Source: Chitinophagales bacterium
GTDB taxonomy: Bacteria > Bacteroidota > Bacteroidia > Chitinophagales > Chitinophagaceae
DNA: 64,000 nucleotides
Reading direction: 5' to 3'
Assembly: GCA_015654595.1 (NCBI GenBank)
Contig: JAATGQ010000041.1
Span: 124,001 to 188,000, forward strand
Position 1 is the stretch's first letter. Every line of letters begins with the position of its first letter. The notes under the pieces are model-generated. The model did not search any database. It saw only the letters and a program-made list of their open reading frames with translations, and was not told the DNA's origin. Of the stretch, positions 28,424 to 37,701 are shown piece after piece. The translations under genes and the position numbers were made by a program.

Positions 28424-31096
28424 TTAATTTTTTTGATTATCTGCAGGCTCTTCGCCGGGATGATATTTCACATCGGCATTCTGCAGGACATCCTCCTTGT
28501 AGAAGTTGACATCCTTAAACCAGCCGCCAAGATAAAGCGTAGACTGATCGGTAAAATGCGGCGATCCAGGTCGGCTGCTTTCGCCGCCCGTCACGATCGT
28601 TTTAGCCTTTATTTTTTTGCCAAACTCGATAGCCGCTATAAAGCTGTTCCCGGAATAACCATACCGTTTCTTTGTGTCCGGCATCACCTTGCTGGCGTAA
28701 GAAGGCAGGGAGCCAAAAGCAGAAGAGGCCAGACCCGCAGGACGACTGAACTTGTCATCGTCATAACTCTCGGTGATCTTGCCGGTAAGCCGCTGATAAC
28801 GGTTGATCTCGCCCCATTCGACTTTCCAGTTGCCATAGCGTTCTTTCAGATAAGCAATCGTATTCAGCAGCTGCGTCGTGCGCTGAGCAGGAGTTGCATT
28901 ATTGATCTCGGCAGTAATATTGACGACCGCATTGGTGTAGTCCTCGGGCAAATGCGGTTTTGGCGCATATTGCGCCATCCTGGTCCCCCACTCCACGGCA
29001 AGGGTGGTAGCGACAGAATGCGTAGCCGCCCGGCGATCCCATTTCTGAAGAATGGAGATGGGTTCCTGCAGCACTCTTTTTACTGAATCGGAAGCAGACG
29101 CATAAGCCTCGAACAAAGGAGGCAGCAGCACGTCAAAAGCGCCCAGATACCGGTCATAGCCTTTTGTAATAAGACTGTCCAGCGTAAATTCGGAAGCGCC
29201 GCTCAAAAGATGAACGGCATTCAACGCACGGAAGTTCTCTCCATCGGGCGCCATATACGCCGCATATCTGGCGCGTTGAGGACTGCTGTTTCCACTACAG
29301 GTATAGGGCGTAGAGTTACAATTCTGTATCCAGCCCGTCGCCGGATTGTAAACATGCACCATCTCATCCAGTTCGTGTATACCCTTCCATTCGGTAGCAG
29401 CGATGGAACCATCTACAGGCAGCGACCAGTTATACGTCGTATCGCGCCTGGGAAGGAAGTTCCCATGCCAGTAAGCGATATTGCCCTGATCATCGGCATA
29501 CACGGTATTATTGGTGGTGTTGGCCCGGATGTCCATGGCCTTTTTATATTCGTCAAAAGTATTGGCCTTTGTGATCAGCCAGGCTTCCAGCAACGCATTC
29601 AGACTACGATTGTATTCTTTCAGGCTCAGCCATTTCCCGTCCCGGCCCGCCAATACGGGACCATGATGGGTATAAAGTCCGACGACGGATAAGGATTGTA
29701 ATTCATTGGAAGCAGGCGCTGTTGCCAGCCCCGGAGGAAAACTACCCGAACGATACGAGATGGTTAAAGGACGAGTCGTTACGTTTTTCGTGTGTCCCTC
29801 ATATTCATAAACCCACTTGTTTCCATCCTGCCGTACCTTTTCTTCGTAGACATCGGCGACATCCGCCGTACTCGATGTATGCATCCAGCCGCAATGAGCG
29901 TTAAACCCCTGATAAATGAAGAATTGCCCCCAGGTAACCGCCCCATAAGTATTCAACCCTTCTTCGCTGACCAGGTGAACTTCCAGACGAAAGTAAAAAG
30001 GAACATGCGGATTGATATACAGCTCCGGAGACTCCGACGCCGTCCTGAAACCCGCCAGCGCAAAACCATTGGACCCCGTCTCGCAGTCGTTGTCACCAAT
30101 GCCCGGTATCAGCGGCGCAGAACAATTCCCCGCCGGCGCATCGCCAGGTATGACGGGCGGAGCAGGCACATCGTCCAGATCCGGCTCAAGCTCCCGCTCT
30201 CCATCGAACCAAGGTCCACCCGCATCTCCGCCAAGCCTCTGCCCAGCCGCTGTTACACCCGACTTCTGTCCACCCCTGGAGGCGCCGCCGGCCGCTCCAC
30301 CCAAAGCCAGCCCGGTTGCCGATCCACCAGCCGTGGATCCACCGCCAGTTGCAGCGCCGCCGGCCGCTCCACCCAAAGGCAGCCCCGTCGACGAGCTGCC
30401 GCCGGAAGCCGCTCCACTATGCGCAACGGCATCCTCATCCGATCCGCCTGGCTTGATACCCCTGTCTTCCAGGATCATCAGCTCCACATCGGAAACCTGC
30501 GGCCGCTTACGCGGCTCCTTCTTTGCGATATATCCGGGATTCCTGCTGTAAAAGTCTTTTATCTCGTCGATCCGCAATCCACCCGTACTCGTGGCAGAAA
30601 CACTGCCATCGGTAAACATCAGCGCATACCAGGGCTGAAAATGGGTCAACGCCACCGGCTTTGTTTCGGGATGCTTATATAAGTAGTAATTGACGCCATC
30701 GGCAAAAGCATCGAGCAGCTTCCGCATCCACGCCGGACTCTTTCCATAGTCGGCAATAGCCTGCGTGCTGTCATAGATAAGCCGCATCATCACGTCGTTA
30801 TAGAGATAAGCATCTCCATACGCCTCCGACTGCCGGCCAAGCATTTCAAGGTAGTTCTTCTCCACCCGGCTGAAATCTTCACAACACTCGGTATACATCA
30901 ACCCGAATACCACATCGGCATCGGTCTTCCCATAAATGTGAGGAATCCCCCATTGGTCACGGATGATCGTTACTGCTTTGGCCTCATCTTCACAACGACG
31001 CTGATCGGAGACTGAAAGAGATTGCGACATCCCGCGAACCGAAATCACGAGCAAGGGGATCAATACCAGTGCCTCCCCTAGGTTCAGTTTTCTCAT
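28424..31096 (-). CDS. Penicillin acylase family (S45) N-terminal-nucleophile hydrolase
   Basis: Secreted Ntn-hydrolase of 890 residues that hydrolyses amide bonds of acylated small molecules such as homoserine lactones or beta-lactams. A signal peptide (about 1-24) precedes the alpha part (TIIRDQWGIPHIYGKTDADVVFGLMY, typical of S45). The self-cleavage site and nucleophile is the serine of TGSNGFALAG (S342), opening the beta part with FYFRLEVHL, YGAVTWGQ, PGFIAGHN-like FNAHCGWMHT and WKVEWGEINRYQRL. Odd: the spacer just before S342 contains about 80 residues (217-297) made mostly of Gly, Ala and Ser, with a GLxLGGAAGGA unit occurring twice. Since the spacer is removed on maturation, the insertion is probably harmless. 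Confidence 0.9.
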   Translation of the reverse strand: MRKLNLGEALVLIPLLVISVRGMSQSLSVSDQRRCEDEAKAVTIIRDQWGIPHIYGKTDADVVFGLMYTECCEDFSRVEKNYLEMLGRQSEAYGDAYLYNDVMMRLIYDSTQAIADYGKSPAWMRKLLDAFADGVNYYLYKHPETKPVALTHFQPWYALMFTDGSVSATSTGGLRIDEIKDFYSRNPGYIAKKEPRKRPQVSDVELMILEDRGIKPGGSDEDAVAHSGAASGGSSSTGLPLGGAAGGAATGGGSTAGGSATGLALGGAAGGASRGGQKSGVTAAGQRLGGDAGGPWFDGERELEPDLDDVPAPPVIPGDAPAGNCSAPLIPGIGDNDCETGSNGFALAGFRTASESPELYINPHVPFYFRLEVHLVSEEGLNTYGAVTWGQFFIYQGFNAHCGWMHTSSTADVADVYEEKVRQDGNKWVYEYEGHTKNVTTRPLTISYRSGSFPPGLATAPASNELQSLSVVGLYTHHGPVLAGRDGKWLSLKEYNRSLNALLEAWLITKANTFDEYKKAMDIRANTTNNTVYADDQGNIAYWHGNFLPRRDTTYNWSLPVDGSIAATEWKGIHELDEMVHVYNPATGWIQNCNSTPYTCSGNSSPQRARYAAYMAPDGENFRALNAVHLLSGASEFTLDSLITKGYDRYLGAFDVLLPPLFEAYASASDSVKRVLQEPISILQKWDRRAATHSVATTLAVEWGTRMAQYAPKPHLPEDYTNAVVNITAEINNATPAQRTTQLLNTIAYLKERYGNWKVEWGEINRYQRLTGKITESYDDDKFSRPAGLASSAFGSLPSYASKVMPDTKKRYGYSGNSFIAAIEFGKKIKAKTIVTGGESSRPGSPHFTDQSTLYLGGWFKDVNFYKEDVLQNADVKYHPGEEPADNQKN
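30206..30448 (-). repeat. GC-rich low-complexity tract with direct repeats inside the acylase spacer
   Basis: Coding DNA made of GGC/GCC-type codons. A run of about 22 bases beginning CGCCGCCGGCCGCTCCACCC occurs at about 30287 and again at about 30356, giving the repeated GGAAGGA peptide. Slippage at such repeats is the likely origin. Confidence 0.7.
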
Positions 31097-31153
31097 TCAT
31101 CTAATTTAAGGTATTAATAGATATCCCCCATCGGTTTTTCGTAAATTTGAGTC

Positions 31154-31411
31154 ATGTCTCACCCGCTAACGATATTTTCCGGCGCTGCCCGTTTGCCAGT
31201 CGCAAAACTGGTCGGCAACGACCTCAGCGATACCATCGACCCCATCGCCGTAGAGCAGGCCCTCGAGATCGTTCCCTACGCCATTCCCAGACAATGCGCC
31301 GCCACTTATTATCCGGAAACGAATGTGCTCGTGCCCATCGATGCCGTCGCCGCCAAAAGCAATACACCGGTCTCCAAAATGGTCATCGTCCATCTCTTAA
31401 AGACAAATTAA
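31154..31411 (+). pseudogene. Remnant of an FdhF/YdeP-type molybdopterin oxidoreductase C-terminus
   Basis: An 85-codon frame. Its second half, VPYAIPRQCAATYYPETNVLVPIDAVAAKSNTP then VSKMVIVHL (split here for length), matches the extreme C-terminus of FdhF/YdeP-family formate-dehydrogenase-like proteins, which are normally 700 or more residues long. The first half does not match convincingly. No upstream part of the enzyme is present in the 57 bases before it, so this is a truncated remnant rather than a gene with its usual function. A strong intrinsic terminator follows directly, as expected for the end of the original gene. A repurposed small protein is the alternative. Confidence 0.5.
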
Positions 31412-31422
31412 AATGATTATAT

Positions 31423-31446
31423 GGGGAACAAATTCCCCGTTTTTTC
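31423..31446 (+). terminator. Intrinsic terminator after the oxidoreductase remnant
   Basis: GGGGAA/TTCCCC stem with four-base loop followed by seven consecutive bases rich in T (GTTTTTT). It isolates the phytochrome operon from upstream transcription. Confidence 0.85.
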
Positions 31447-31471
31447 TACAGATTTTAAGCAGCTGTTCTTT

Positions 31472-31479
31472 TACCTTTG
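31472..31479 (+). promoter_or_regulatory. Candidate -7 box of the phytochrome operon
   Basis: TACCTTTG fits the Bacteroidota TAnnTTTG consensus exactly and lies 26 bases before the bphO start. A T-rich stretch around 31453 could be the -33 element, with imperfect spacing. The upstream terminator means a promoter is required here. Confidence 0.5.
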
Positions 31480-31504
31480 GCCCAATCGTTGTTAAATTCA
31501 GCAC

Positions 31505-32077
31505 ATGTTAACGGAAGAATTGAAAGAAAGCACGGAAGCCGCTCACCACGCCTCCGAAAAGAAGATGATTGTTGCGCTCAAACAAATCGCGACAAAGGAA
31601 GACTATATCCGTATGCTCAACTGGCTTTACGGATTCTATGCACCCATGGAGGCACTTATCCGCCCCTATATGACGCCTGATGTCTTTCCCGATATGATAA
31701 AAAGATCCCGCGCAGAATACCTGCTCTGGGACATACAGGAAGCCGGCCTTCCTGCCATGGAACCAGACCCCTGTGAAGCGCTGCCCGTGATAGATTCCTT
31801 CCATCGCGCACTCGGCGCTTTTTATGTTATCGAAGGCAGCACGCTCGGCGGCAGGATTATCGCCGGCATGATCAGCCGTCAGCTCGGGTCATTAAAAAGC
31901 CTTTCCTTCTTCAACGGCTATGGCGCGGAAACAGGCAGTATGTGGCAATCCTTCAAGGATTTCCTAAACAGACCGTATACCATCGAACAACGTCACGAGA
32001 TCATCGCCGCCGCTGAAGACACTTTTATAACTTTTAAAAACTGGATCGACAAACATGAGCTCCAACCCCAATTATGA
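31505..32077 (+). CDS. bphO: Biliverdin-producing heme oxygenase BphO
   Basis: Bacteriophytochrome-associated heme oxygenase of 190 residues that opens heme to biliverdin IX-alpha, the phytochrome chromophore. The proximal heme histidine is in LKESTEAAHHASEK (H14, with H15 as alternative), and the distal helix with small glycines appears in FYVIEGSTLGGRIIAGMI near 120. Family length is normal. It is the first gene of the light-sensing operon and its 3' end overlaps the start of the phytochrome gene by 23 bases, so chromophore supply and apoprotein synthesis are directly linked. Confidence 0.92.
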   Translation: MLTEELKESTEAAHHASEKKMIVALKQIATKEDYIRMLNWLYGFYAPMEALIRPYMTPDVFPDMIKRSRAEYLLWDIQEAGLPAMEPDPCEALPVIDSFHRALGAFYVIEGSTLGGRIIAGMISRQLGSLKSLSFFNGYGAETGSMWQSFKDFLNRPYTIEQRHEIIAAAEDTFITFKNWIDKHELQPQL

Positions 32078-33569
32078 TTCGGAACTCTGTGGAAAGGTAC
32101 CCATCCATCTGATCAACACCGTACAGCCCTATGGAGTATTGCTCGTAATCGACAGGAATAGCCTGGAGGTCATCCAGGTCAGCGAAAACGTTGACGCGGT
32201 CTTTGAAGTAGGAGCAAAAGACCTGATACAACAGAATATAGGAGACTACCTCAATAAGACAGATCTGCATTTTCTGAAACACGTCGCTTCAGGCAAAAAC
32301 ACAGACAAGATCCCCCAGGTATGGACCATCCGGGGTAACAGATACCTCTGCCTGCTTCACGTTAAGGACAACCATATCCTGATAGAGATCGAACTGGAAT
32401 CTCACCGCGACGACACCCAACACAGCTTTATCAGTATCTACCAGGAGATAAAATACTCCATGGCCCTGATCGAAAAAGCGACTACGCCGACAGAGGTCTG
32501 CGGCATCGCCGCCCGCGAATTAAAACGCATCTCCGGCTTTGACAAGGTCATGGTCTACGGCTTCGACGAGGAATGGAACGGCACCGTCATCGCCGAAGAG
32601 ATGACGGAAGATATGGAATCCTACTTCGGCTTTACCTTCCCCGCCTCCGATATTCCGCGGCAGGCCCGGGAACTGTACCTTCGTAATCCCTATCGTTTTA
32701 TACCCGACAGGACCTATACACCCGTTAAGCTATACCCGGTCATCAATCCCACTACCTCTTCTTTTATCGATATGTCGGACTGTAATGTGAGGGGAGTAGT
32801 GGCGGTTCATCTGGAATACCTGGCCAATATGGGCGTGACGGCATCCATGTCGACCCGCATCCTGAATAATGACAAGCTCTGGGGACTGATCGCCTGTCAC
32901 CACAAGACGACCAAATCCATGCCCTTTGAACTTTGCTCCATCTTCGAACTGCTGTCCAACGTCATCTCGGCGCGGATGCACTCGCTGCAGAACAAGGAAA
33001 AACATGATGCGAAAACAGCGACACAGGAAGTGTACAACCGGCTTGTCGAGCAGATTTATTCCGCCGGCAATATTCAAACCGGCCTGCTCGATGGCGAAGC
33101 CACCGTCCTTCAAATCTTCCATGCCCAGGGCGTAGCGCTCGTCCGTCATGGACAGATCACCACAAAAGGAGAGGTCCCGGACCGGGATCAACTGGACGAA
33201 CTGCTGCTATGGCTGCATACCCGTCAATTGAATAAGCCCTACCATATCGACCATCTCTTTACTGAATTTGACCGTGCCGCCTCCTATATGGAACATGGCA
33301 GCGGTCTGCTGGCTATCCCCATATTCCCCGAACAGGAAGACTATGTACTGATCTTCCGCCCGGAAGTAAAAAAGACGATCGACTGGGGTGGAGACCCCGG
33401 CGGCCGCATCGTCTTTGAAAAAGACGGCCTCAATTATCATCCAAGACACTCCTTCAAATTATGGAGACAGATCGTCACCGGCACCTCCCTACCCTGGAAG
33501 GAAGAAGAAATTTCAATCGCCGAGACGTTGAGAAGTTTTTTATATGAGTACGCCAGTAAAAAAGTATAA
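32055..33569 (+). CDS. bphP: Bacteriophytochrome photosensory core (PAS-GAF-PHY) without output domain
   Basis: Red/far-red photoreceptor of 504 residues. The PAS domain holds the biliverdin-binding cysteine (C12 in SELCGKVPIHLINTVQPYG; note QPYG instead of the usual QPHG). The GAF domain (about 135-315) contains FPASDIPRQARELY with D199, the chromophore-contacting H252 in VAVHLEYLANMGV and H282 in LIACHH. The PHY domain has a complete tongue, with WGGDP near 444 and PRHSF at 463-467. The protein ends shortly after the last PHY helix, with no histidine kinase or other effector, and its last 26 bases overlap the CheB-CheR-kinase gene. The photosensor therefore must act in trans, presumably on that kinase. 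Photoreceptor identity is firm; the partner is inferred from gene overlap. Confidence 0.95.
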   Translation: MSSNPNYDSELCGKVPIHLINTVQPYGVLLVIDRNSLEVIQVSENVDAVFEVGAKDLIQQNIGDYLNKTDLHFLKHVASGKNTDKIPQVWTIRGNRYLCLLHVKDNHILIEIELESHRDDTQHSFISIYQEIKYSMALIEKATTPTEVCGIAARELKRISGFDKVMVYGFDEEWNGTVIAEEMTEDMESYFGFTFPASDIPRQARELYLRNPYRFIPDRTYTPVKLYPVINPTTSSFIDMSDCNVRGVVAVHLEYLANMGVTASMSTRILNNDKLWGLIACHHKTTKSMPFELCSIFELLSNVISARMHSLQNKEKHDAKTATQEVYNRLVEQIYSAGNIQTGLLDGEATVLQIFHAQGVALVRHGQITTKGEVPDRDQLDELLLWLHTRQLNKPYHIDHLFTEFDRAASYMEHGSGLLAIPIFPEQEDYVLIFRPEVKKTIDWGGDPGGRIVFEKDGLNYHPRHSFKLWRQIVTGTSLPWKEEEISIAETLRSFLYEYASKKV

Positions 33570-36500
33570 CAACCACTATATCGTAGCCATCGGAGCATCC
33601 GCGGGCGGCCTCGAAGCCATCCACGAGTTCTTCGACAGCATGCCCGATACTCAGAATTGCAGCTTTATCATCATCCAGCACCTCTCGCCGGATTATAAAA
33701 GCCTGCTGGTAGAACTCGTCGCCAGGCATACGGATATGAAGGTGTACGAAGCGACCGATCACCAGGAGATCGAGCGCAAATGTGTATACGTCATCCCCAA
33801 TACGAAGTTCATCACCGTTCAGAAGAATGAGTTGCGGCTGACAGAAAAAAAGGTTCTGAAAGTACCCAACAACGCCATCGACGTTTTTCTATACTCTCTC
33901 GCCAAAGAACGCAAGGACAAGGCCATCGCCATCATCCTCTCCGGCACAGGCACAGACGGAACAAAGGGAACGGAAGCCATCAAAAAGGAAGGCGGTATCG
34001 TACTCGTTCAGGATCCATCGACAGCCAAATTCGATGGCATGCCCAACAGCGTCATCGCCGCCGGCAACGCAGACTTTATCCTGCCGCCGGCCGCCATGTA
34101 CACGGAGATCATGCAGCATATCTCGCCACCCCCGGCCTACCTCTATGGCAACGACAAAAAAGACGAACAATTCCTGCAGACGGTCTTTCAGCTGATCCAG
34201 TCGGAATCGGGCATGGAATTTCGATATTATAAAACGCCGACCATCCTCAGACGCATCACCCGCAGGATGATGCAGGGCAACTTCAATAACCCCGACAAGT
34301 ATGTGGAATTCCTTAAAAACAATAAGGAAGAAGTCAGACAACTGGGCCAGGACTTCCTGATCGGCGTCACCCGCTTCTTCCGTGACAAGGAAGCCTTCGA
34401 TCTGCTAAAAGAAAATGTACTCCCGGATATCATCGAAGCAAAAGAAGATGACGACATCATAAAGATTTGGGTCACAGCCTGCAGCACTGGAGAAGAAGCC
34501 TATACCATCGCGATGGTGCTCGACGAGGTGCTGGAAAAGAGCACAAAAAATCTGACCGTAAAGATCTTTGCCTCCGACATAGACGGTGAAGCCATCCATT
34601 TCGCCTCCGTTGGCGAATACCCTTCCTCCATCGAAAAAGATATCGATCCCCAGCTCCTGCGAAAGTATTTTACCCGCGTGGGAAAGACCTATACGATCAT
34701 TCCACGCATCCGTAAACAGATCGTTTTCGCCCGGCACAACATCATAAAAGATCCTCCCTTCATAAAGAACGACCTGGTCAGCTGCCGGAATATGCTGATC
34801 TATATCAGCCCCGCATTGCAGCAACGCATCTTCTCACTGCTGCTTTTCGCGGCAGGCAAGGACGGCTATATCTTCCTCGGACCCAGCGAGAACTCGGCAC
34901 TGCTGAAAAAGGACGTAGAAGAGATCAGCAGCCGCTGGAAGATCTATAAGAAGACCGGCGAATCAAAACCCGGCTATTATTATCAACAGGGTATCCCGGA
35001 AGGCTATACCACCCGACAAGACAAAGGGATAAAACCCTCCGCACTGGCTAAAGACAGCAGATCGCAGTCTATTCTCTGGGAAGATTTCAAACAGGTCCTG
35101 GCCAACGACTTTGCCTACGTAGCTATCTATGTCGATCACAATTACGAGATCCGGGAGGTCATCGGGCAATACGAAAAATTTCTTACCCTTCCCCGCAAAC
35201 AGCTGCACCTGAACCTGCTCAGAATGGTGCCCTCGGGCATTTCTGTATTGCTCAGTGCAGAGATCCGAAAGGCAGAAAAGAACAGGGAAAAGATACACCT
35301 CCCCAACGTCCGCTACCGGAAAGACGAAGAACTGCTTTCCCTCGAGATCTTTATTCGCCCCGGCGGACAAGAACCGGGAAGCCCGCCTACAATGATCGTC
35401 TTTCGCGAGACGGCCGCCGCAGAAACGTCTGGCAACGGCGTCCACGAAAACCACCACCACGAAGAGGAATACGTACGGGCACTGGAAACGGAGCTGAATG
35501 AGACGAAAAGCCATCTGCAGCTGGCGATAGAAGACCTCGAAACAACCAACGAGGAACTACAGTCCACCAACGAAGAATTGCTCTCCGCCAACGAGGAATT
35601 GCAAAGCTCCAATGAGGAACTGCAATCCTTAAACGAAGAATTGATCACACTGAATACGGAACACCAGCTGAAGATAAAGGAGCTCCTCGAACTAAACGAC
35701 GACCTCAACAACTACTTCCGCAGCACCGATATCGCACAGGTCTTCCTCGACAACAATCTCCGTATCCGCAAGTTCAACCCGGCTTCGTCTAGGATGATCA
35801 ATTTCATCGACTCGGATACGGGCCGGCCGCTGACCCATATCTCCAATAATATCCGCTCCGAAACGCTGACACAGGACGTTCAATCTGTGCTGAAGACGGG
35901 AAAGCCAATGGAGAAGGAAGTCCAGCTGCTCAGCGGCAAAAACCTGCTGATGAGGGTCATGCCCTACCTGACCCACGACGGAAAAAACGACGGCGTCATC
36001 ATTGCCTTTGTAGACATAACGGCCATCACGGACCTGAACAATATCATCCGCGCCGTCTACAATTCAAGCCCCAGCGCCATCTTCGCCTTCCAGGCACAAC
36101 GCGATATTCAGAATCATATCGTGGATTTCTCCATACTGTCGGCCAACTACGCCGCCAATGCAATGGTCCAGAAATCCAACGAAGTCCTTCGCGGCTTCCA
36201 GCTCAAAAGGGATCTGCCCCTGCTGATGACCAACGACCTGATGAGTAAATACATGGACGTGGTCGCCAGCGGCAAGAATTACCACGGCCTGGTTCAATTC
36301 AAAGAGGAAAAGAAATGGTTCGAAGTCACCATCGTAAAAATGATGGACGGCTTCGTCGCCACGTTTACCAACGTATCGGAACGAAAACAGGCAGAAGAAA
36401 AACTTCGCACCAACTATATGGAGCTGATCGCAGCACGCGAAACGCTCAAAAAGCTGAATACGGAACTGGAAAACAAAGTACTGGAAAGAACACGCGCCCT

Positions 36501-37689
36501 CGCGCAGAGCGAAGAACGTTTCCGCCTCGTATCCCGCGTGACCAACGACGCGCTCTGGGACTGGGACTTTGTCAACAATATCGTATGGTGGGGCGACACT
36601 TTCTACAACCAGTTCGGTTATAAGACAACCAGCACCGCAATTGACCGTAACGGCTGGCTCGACAAGATCCACCCGTCCGATCGCGCAGGTACGGAAGCCA
36701 GCATCTTCGCCGCCATCAACTCTCATCAGACACAGTGGAGCCGCGAATACCGCTTCCGCAAAGAGAACGGGGAATACGCCCACGTCCTCGACAGAGGCTA
36801 TATCCTGCACGATGACTATGGCACCCCCTATCGGATGCTGGGCTCGATGCTGGATATCACGGAATTGAAACGCGCTGGGGAAGAAATTGCACGCGCCAAA
36901 GAAGAACTGGAGCAGAAGGTAGCAGAAAGAACTTTCCAACTTCAACAACTAAACGAAGCGCTCGAAACCAGTAACCACGATCTTCAACAGTTTGCCTCCA
37001 TCGCCAGTCACGACCTGCAGGAGCCTCTCCGGAAGATCCATATGTTCTCCAAACTCATACAGGATAAATATGGGGATACTATGCCCGAAGATATCCGGGC
37101 CTGGTTCAGTAAGATCAATCGCTCCACTGACCGTATGCGGGCATTGATCATCGACATCCTGAACTTCTCGAGACTATCGGCCGAAGTGTCTTACTTCCGC
37201 GAAACTGATGTTCAGACATTGTTTACCGACAGCCTCGAAGATTTTGAGGTAGCAATCCGGGAAAAACAAGCAGAAATCACCGCCAACTCCCTCCCTACCC
37301 TCGACCTTATTCAAGGACAATTCAGACAAGTCCTTCACAACCTGCTCAGCAACGCGTTGAAATTCAGCAGTCCTGGCGTGCCGCCCCGGATTCACTTGGA
37401 AGCCGTCCGCGTCCGGGACAGATCTTTCAATAGTCCCCAGGACGAAAATGGAAATTTTTATCGGTTCACACTAACTGATAATGGCATTGGTTTTGAGGCA
37501 AAGTTTGCCGAAGACGTTTTCAAACTGTTCCAGAGACTGCACTCGAAGGACCGGTACGAAGGCACGGGTATAGGACTTGCCATCACTAAAAAGATTATCG
37601 AGCGGCATAATGGAATCATCTCCGTTCACAGTGAAGAAGGAAAAGGAACCCGCTTCGATTGGATAATCCCCGTAACCCACCGATCTTAA
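33544..37689 (+). CDS. CheB-CheR-PAS hybrid sensor histidine kinase
   Basis: A 1381-residue signalling protein. CheB methylesterase at about 10-190 with intact triad S19 (IGASAGG), H46 (IIQHLSP) and D138 (SGTGTDG); CheR methyltransferase at about 210-480 with the SAM site WVTACSTGEEAYTIAMV near 308. A long coiled coil at about 640-720 is built of NEELQSxNEEL heptads. PAS domains follow at about 720-830, 845-960 and 990-1110, then a dimerisation domain with the phospho-accepting H1156 (ASHDLQEPLRKI) and an ATPase domain (N-box LLSNALKFS near 1265, DNGIGF, GTGIGLAI). No membrane segment is visible, so it is cytosolic. Its start overlaps the phytochrome gene by 26 bases and it is followed by a receiver. 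No chemoreceptor gene is near, so the substrate of CheB/CheR is unknown. Confidence 0.93.
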   Translation: MSTPVKKYNNHYIVAIGASAGGLEAIHEFFDSMPDTQNCSFIIIQHLSPDYKSLLVELVARHTDMKVYEATDHQEIERKCVYVIPNTKFITVQKNELRLTEKKVLKVPNNAIDVFLYSLAKERKDKAIAIILSGTGTDGTKGTEAIKKEGGIVLVQDPSTAKFDGMPNSVIAAGNADFILPPAAMYTEIMQHISPPPAYLYGNDKKDEQFLQTVFQLIQSESGMEFRYYKTPTILRRITRRMMQGNFNNPDKYVEFLKNNKEEVRQLGQDFLIGVTRFFRDKEAFDLLKENVLPDIIEAKEDDDIIKIWVTACSTGEEAYTIAMVLDEVLEKSTKNLTVKIFASDIDGEAIHFASVGEYPSSIEKDIDPQLLRKYFTRVGKTYTIIPRIRKQIVFARHNIIKDPPFIKNDLVSCRNMLIYISPALQQRIFSLLLFAAGKDGYIFLGPSENSALLKKDVEEISSRWKIYKKTGESKPGYYYQQGIPEGYTTRQDKGIKPSALAKDSRSQSILWEDFKQVLANDFAYVAIYVDHNYEIREVIGQYEKFLTLPRKQLHLNLLRMVPSGISVLLSAEIRKAEKNREKIHLPNVRYRKDEELLSLEIFIRPGGQEPGSPPTMIVFRETAAAETSGNGVHENHHHEEEYVRALETELNETKSHLQLAIEDLETTNEELQSTNEELLSANEELQSSNEELQSLNEELITLNTEHQLKIKELLELNDDLNNYFRSTDIAQVFLDNNLRIRKFNPASSRMINFIDSDTGRPLTHISNNIRSETLTQDVQSVLKTGKPMEKEVQLLSGKNLLMRVMPYLTHDGKNDGVIIAFVDITAITDLNNIIRAVYNSSPSAIFAFQAQRDIQNHIVDFSILSANYAANAMVQKSNEVLRGFQLKRDLPLLMTNDLMSKYMDVVASGKNYHGLVQFKEEKKWFEVTIVKMMDGFVATFTNVSERKQAEEKLRTNYMELIAARETLKKLNTELENKVLERTRALAQSEERFRLVSRVTNDALWDWDFVNNIVWWGDTFYNQFGYKTTSTAIDRNGWLDKIHPSDRAGTEASIFAAINSHQTQWSREYRFRKENGEYAHVLDRGYILHDDYGTPYRMLGSMLDITELKRAGEEIARAKEELEQKVAERTFQLQQLNEALETSNHDLQQFASIASHDLQEPLRKIHMFSKLIQDKYGDTMPEDIRAWFSKINRSTDRMRALIIDILNFSRLSAEVSYFRETDVQTLFTDSLEDFEVAIREKQAEITANSLPTLDLIQGQFRQVLHNLLSNALKFSSPGVPPRIHLEAVRVRDRSFNSPQDENGNFYRFTLTDNGIGFEAKFAEDVFKLFQRLHSKDRYEGTGIGLAITKKIIERHNGIISVHSEEGKGTRFDWIIPVTHRS

Positions 37690-37701
37690 AAACCAAGAAG
37701 T

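Noticed and set aside
30012-30551. Open frame of 179 codons on the plus strand encoding a Pro/Ala/Ser-rich protein
   Set aside because: It is the reverse complement of the low-complexity part of the penicillin acylase and has no independent support.
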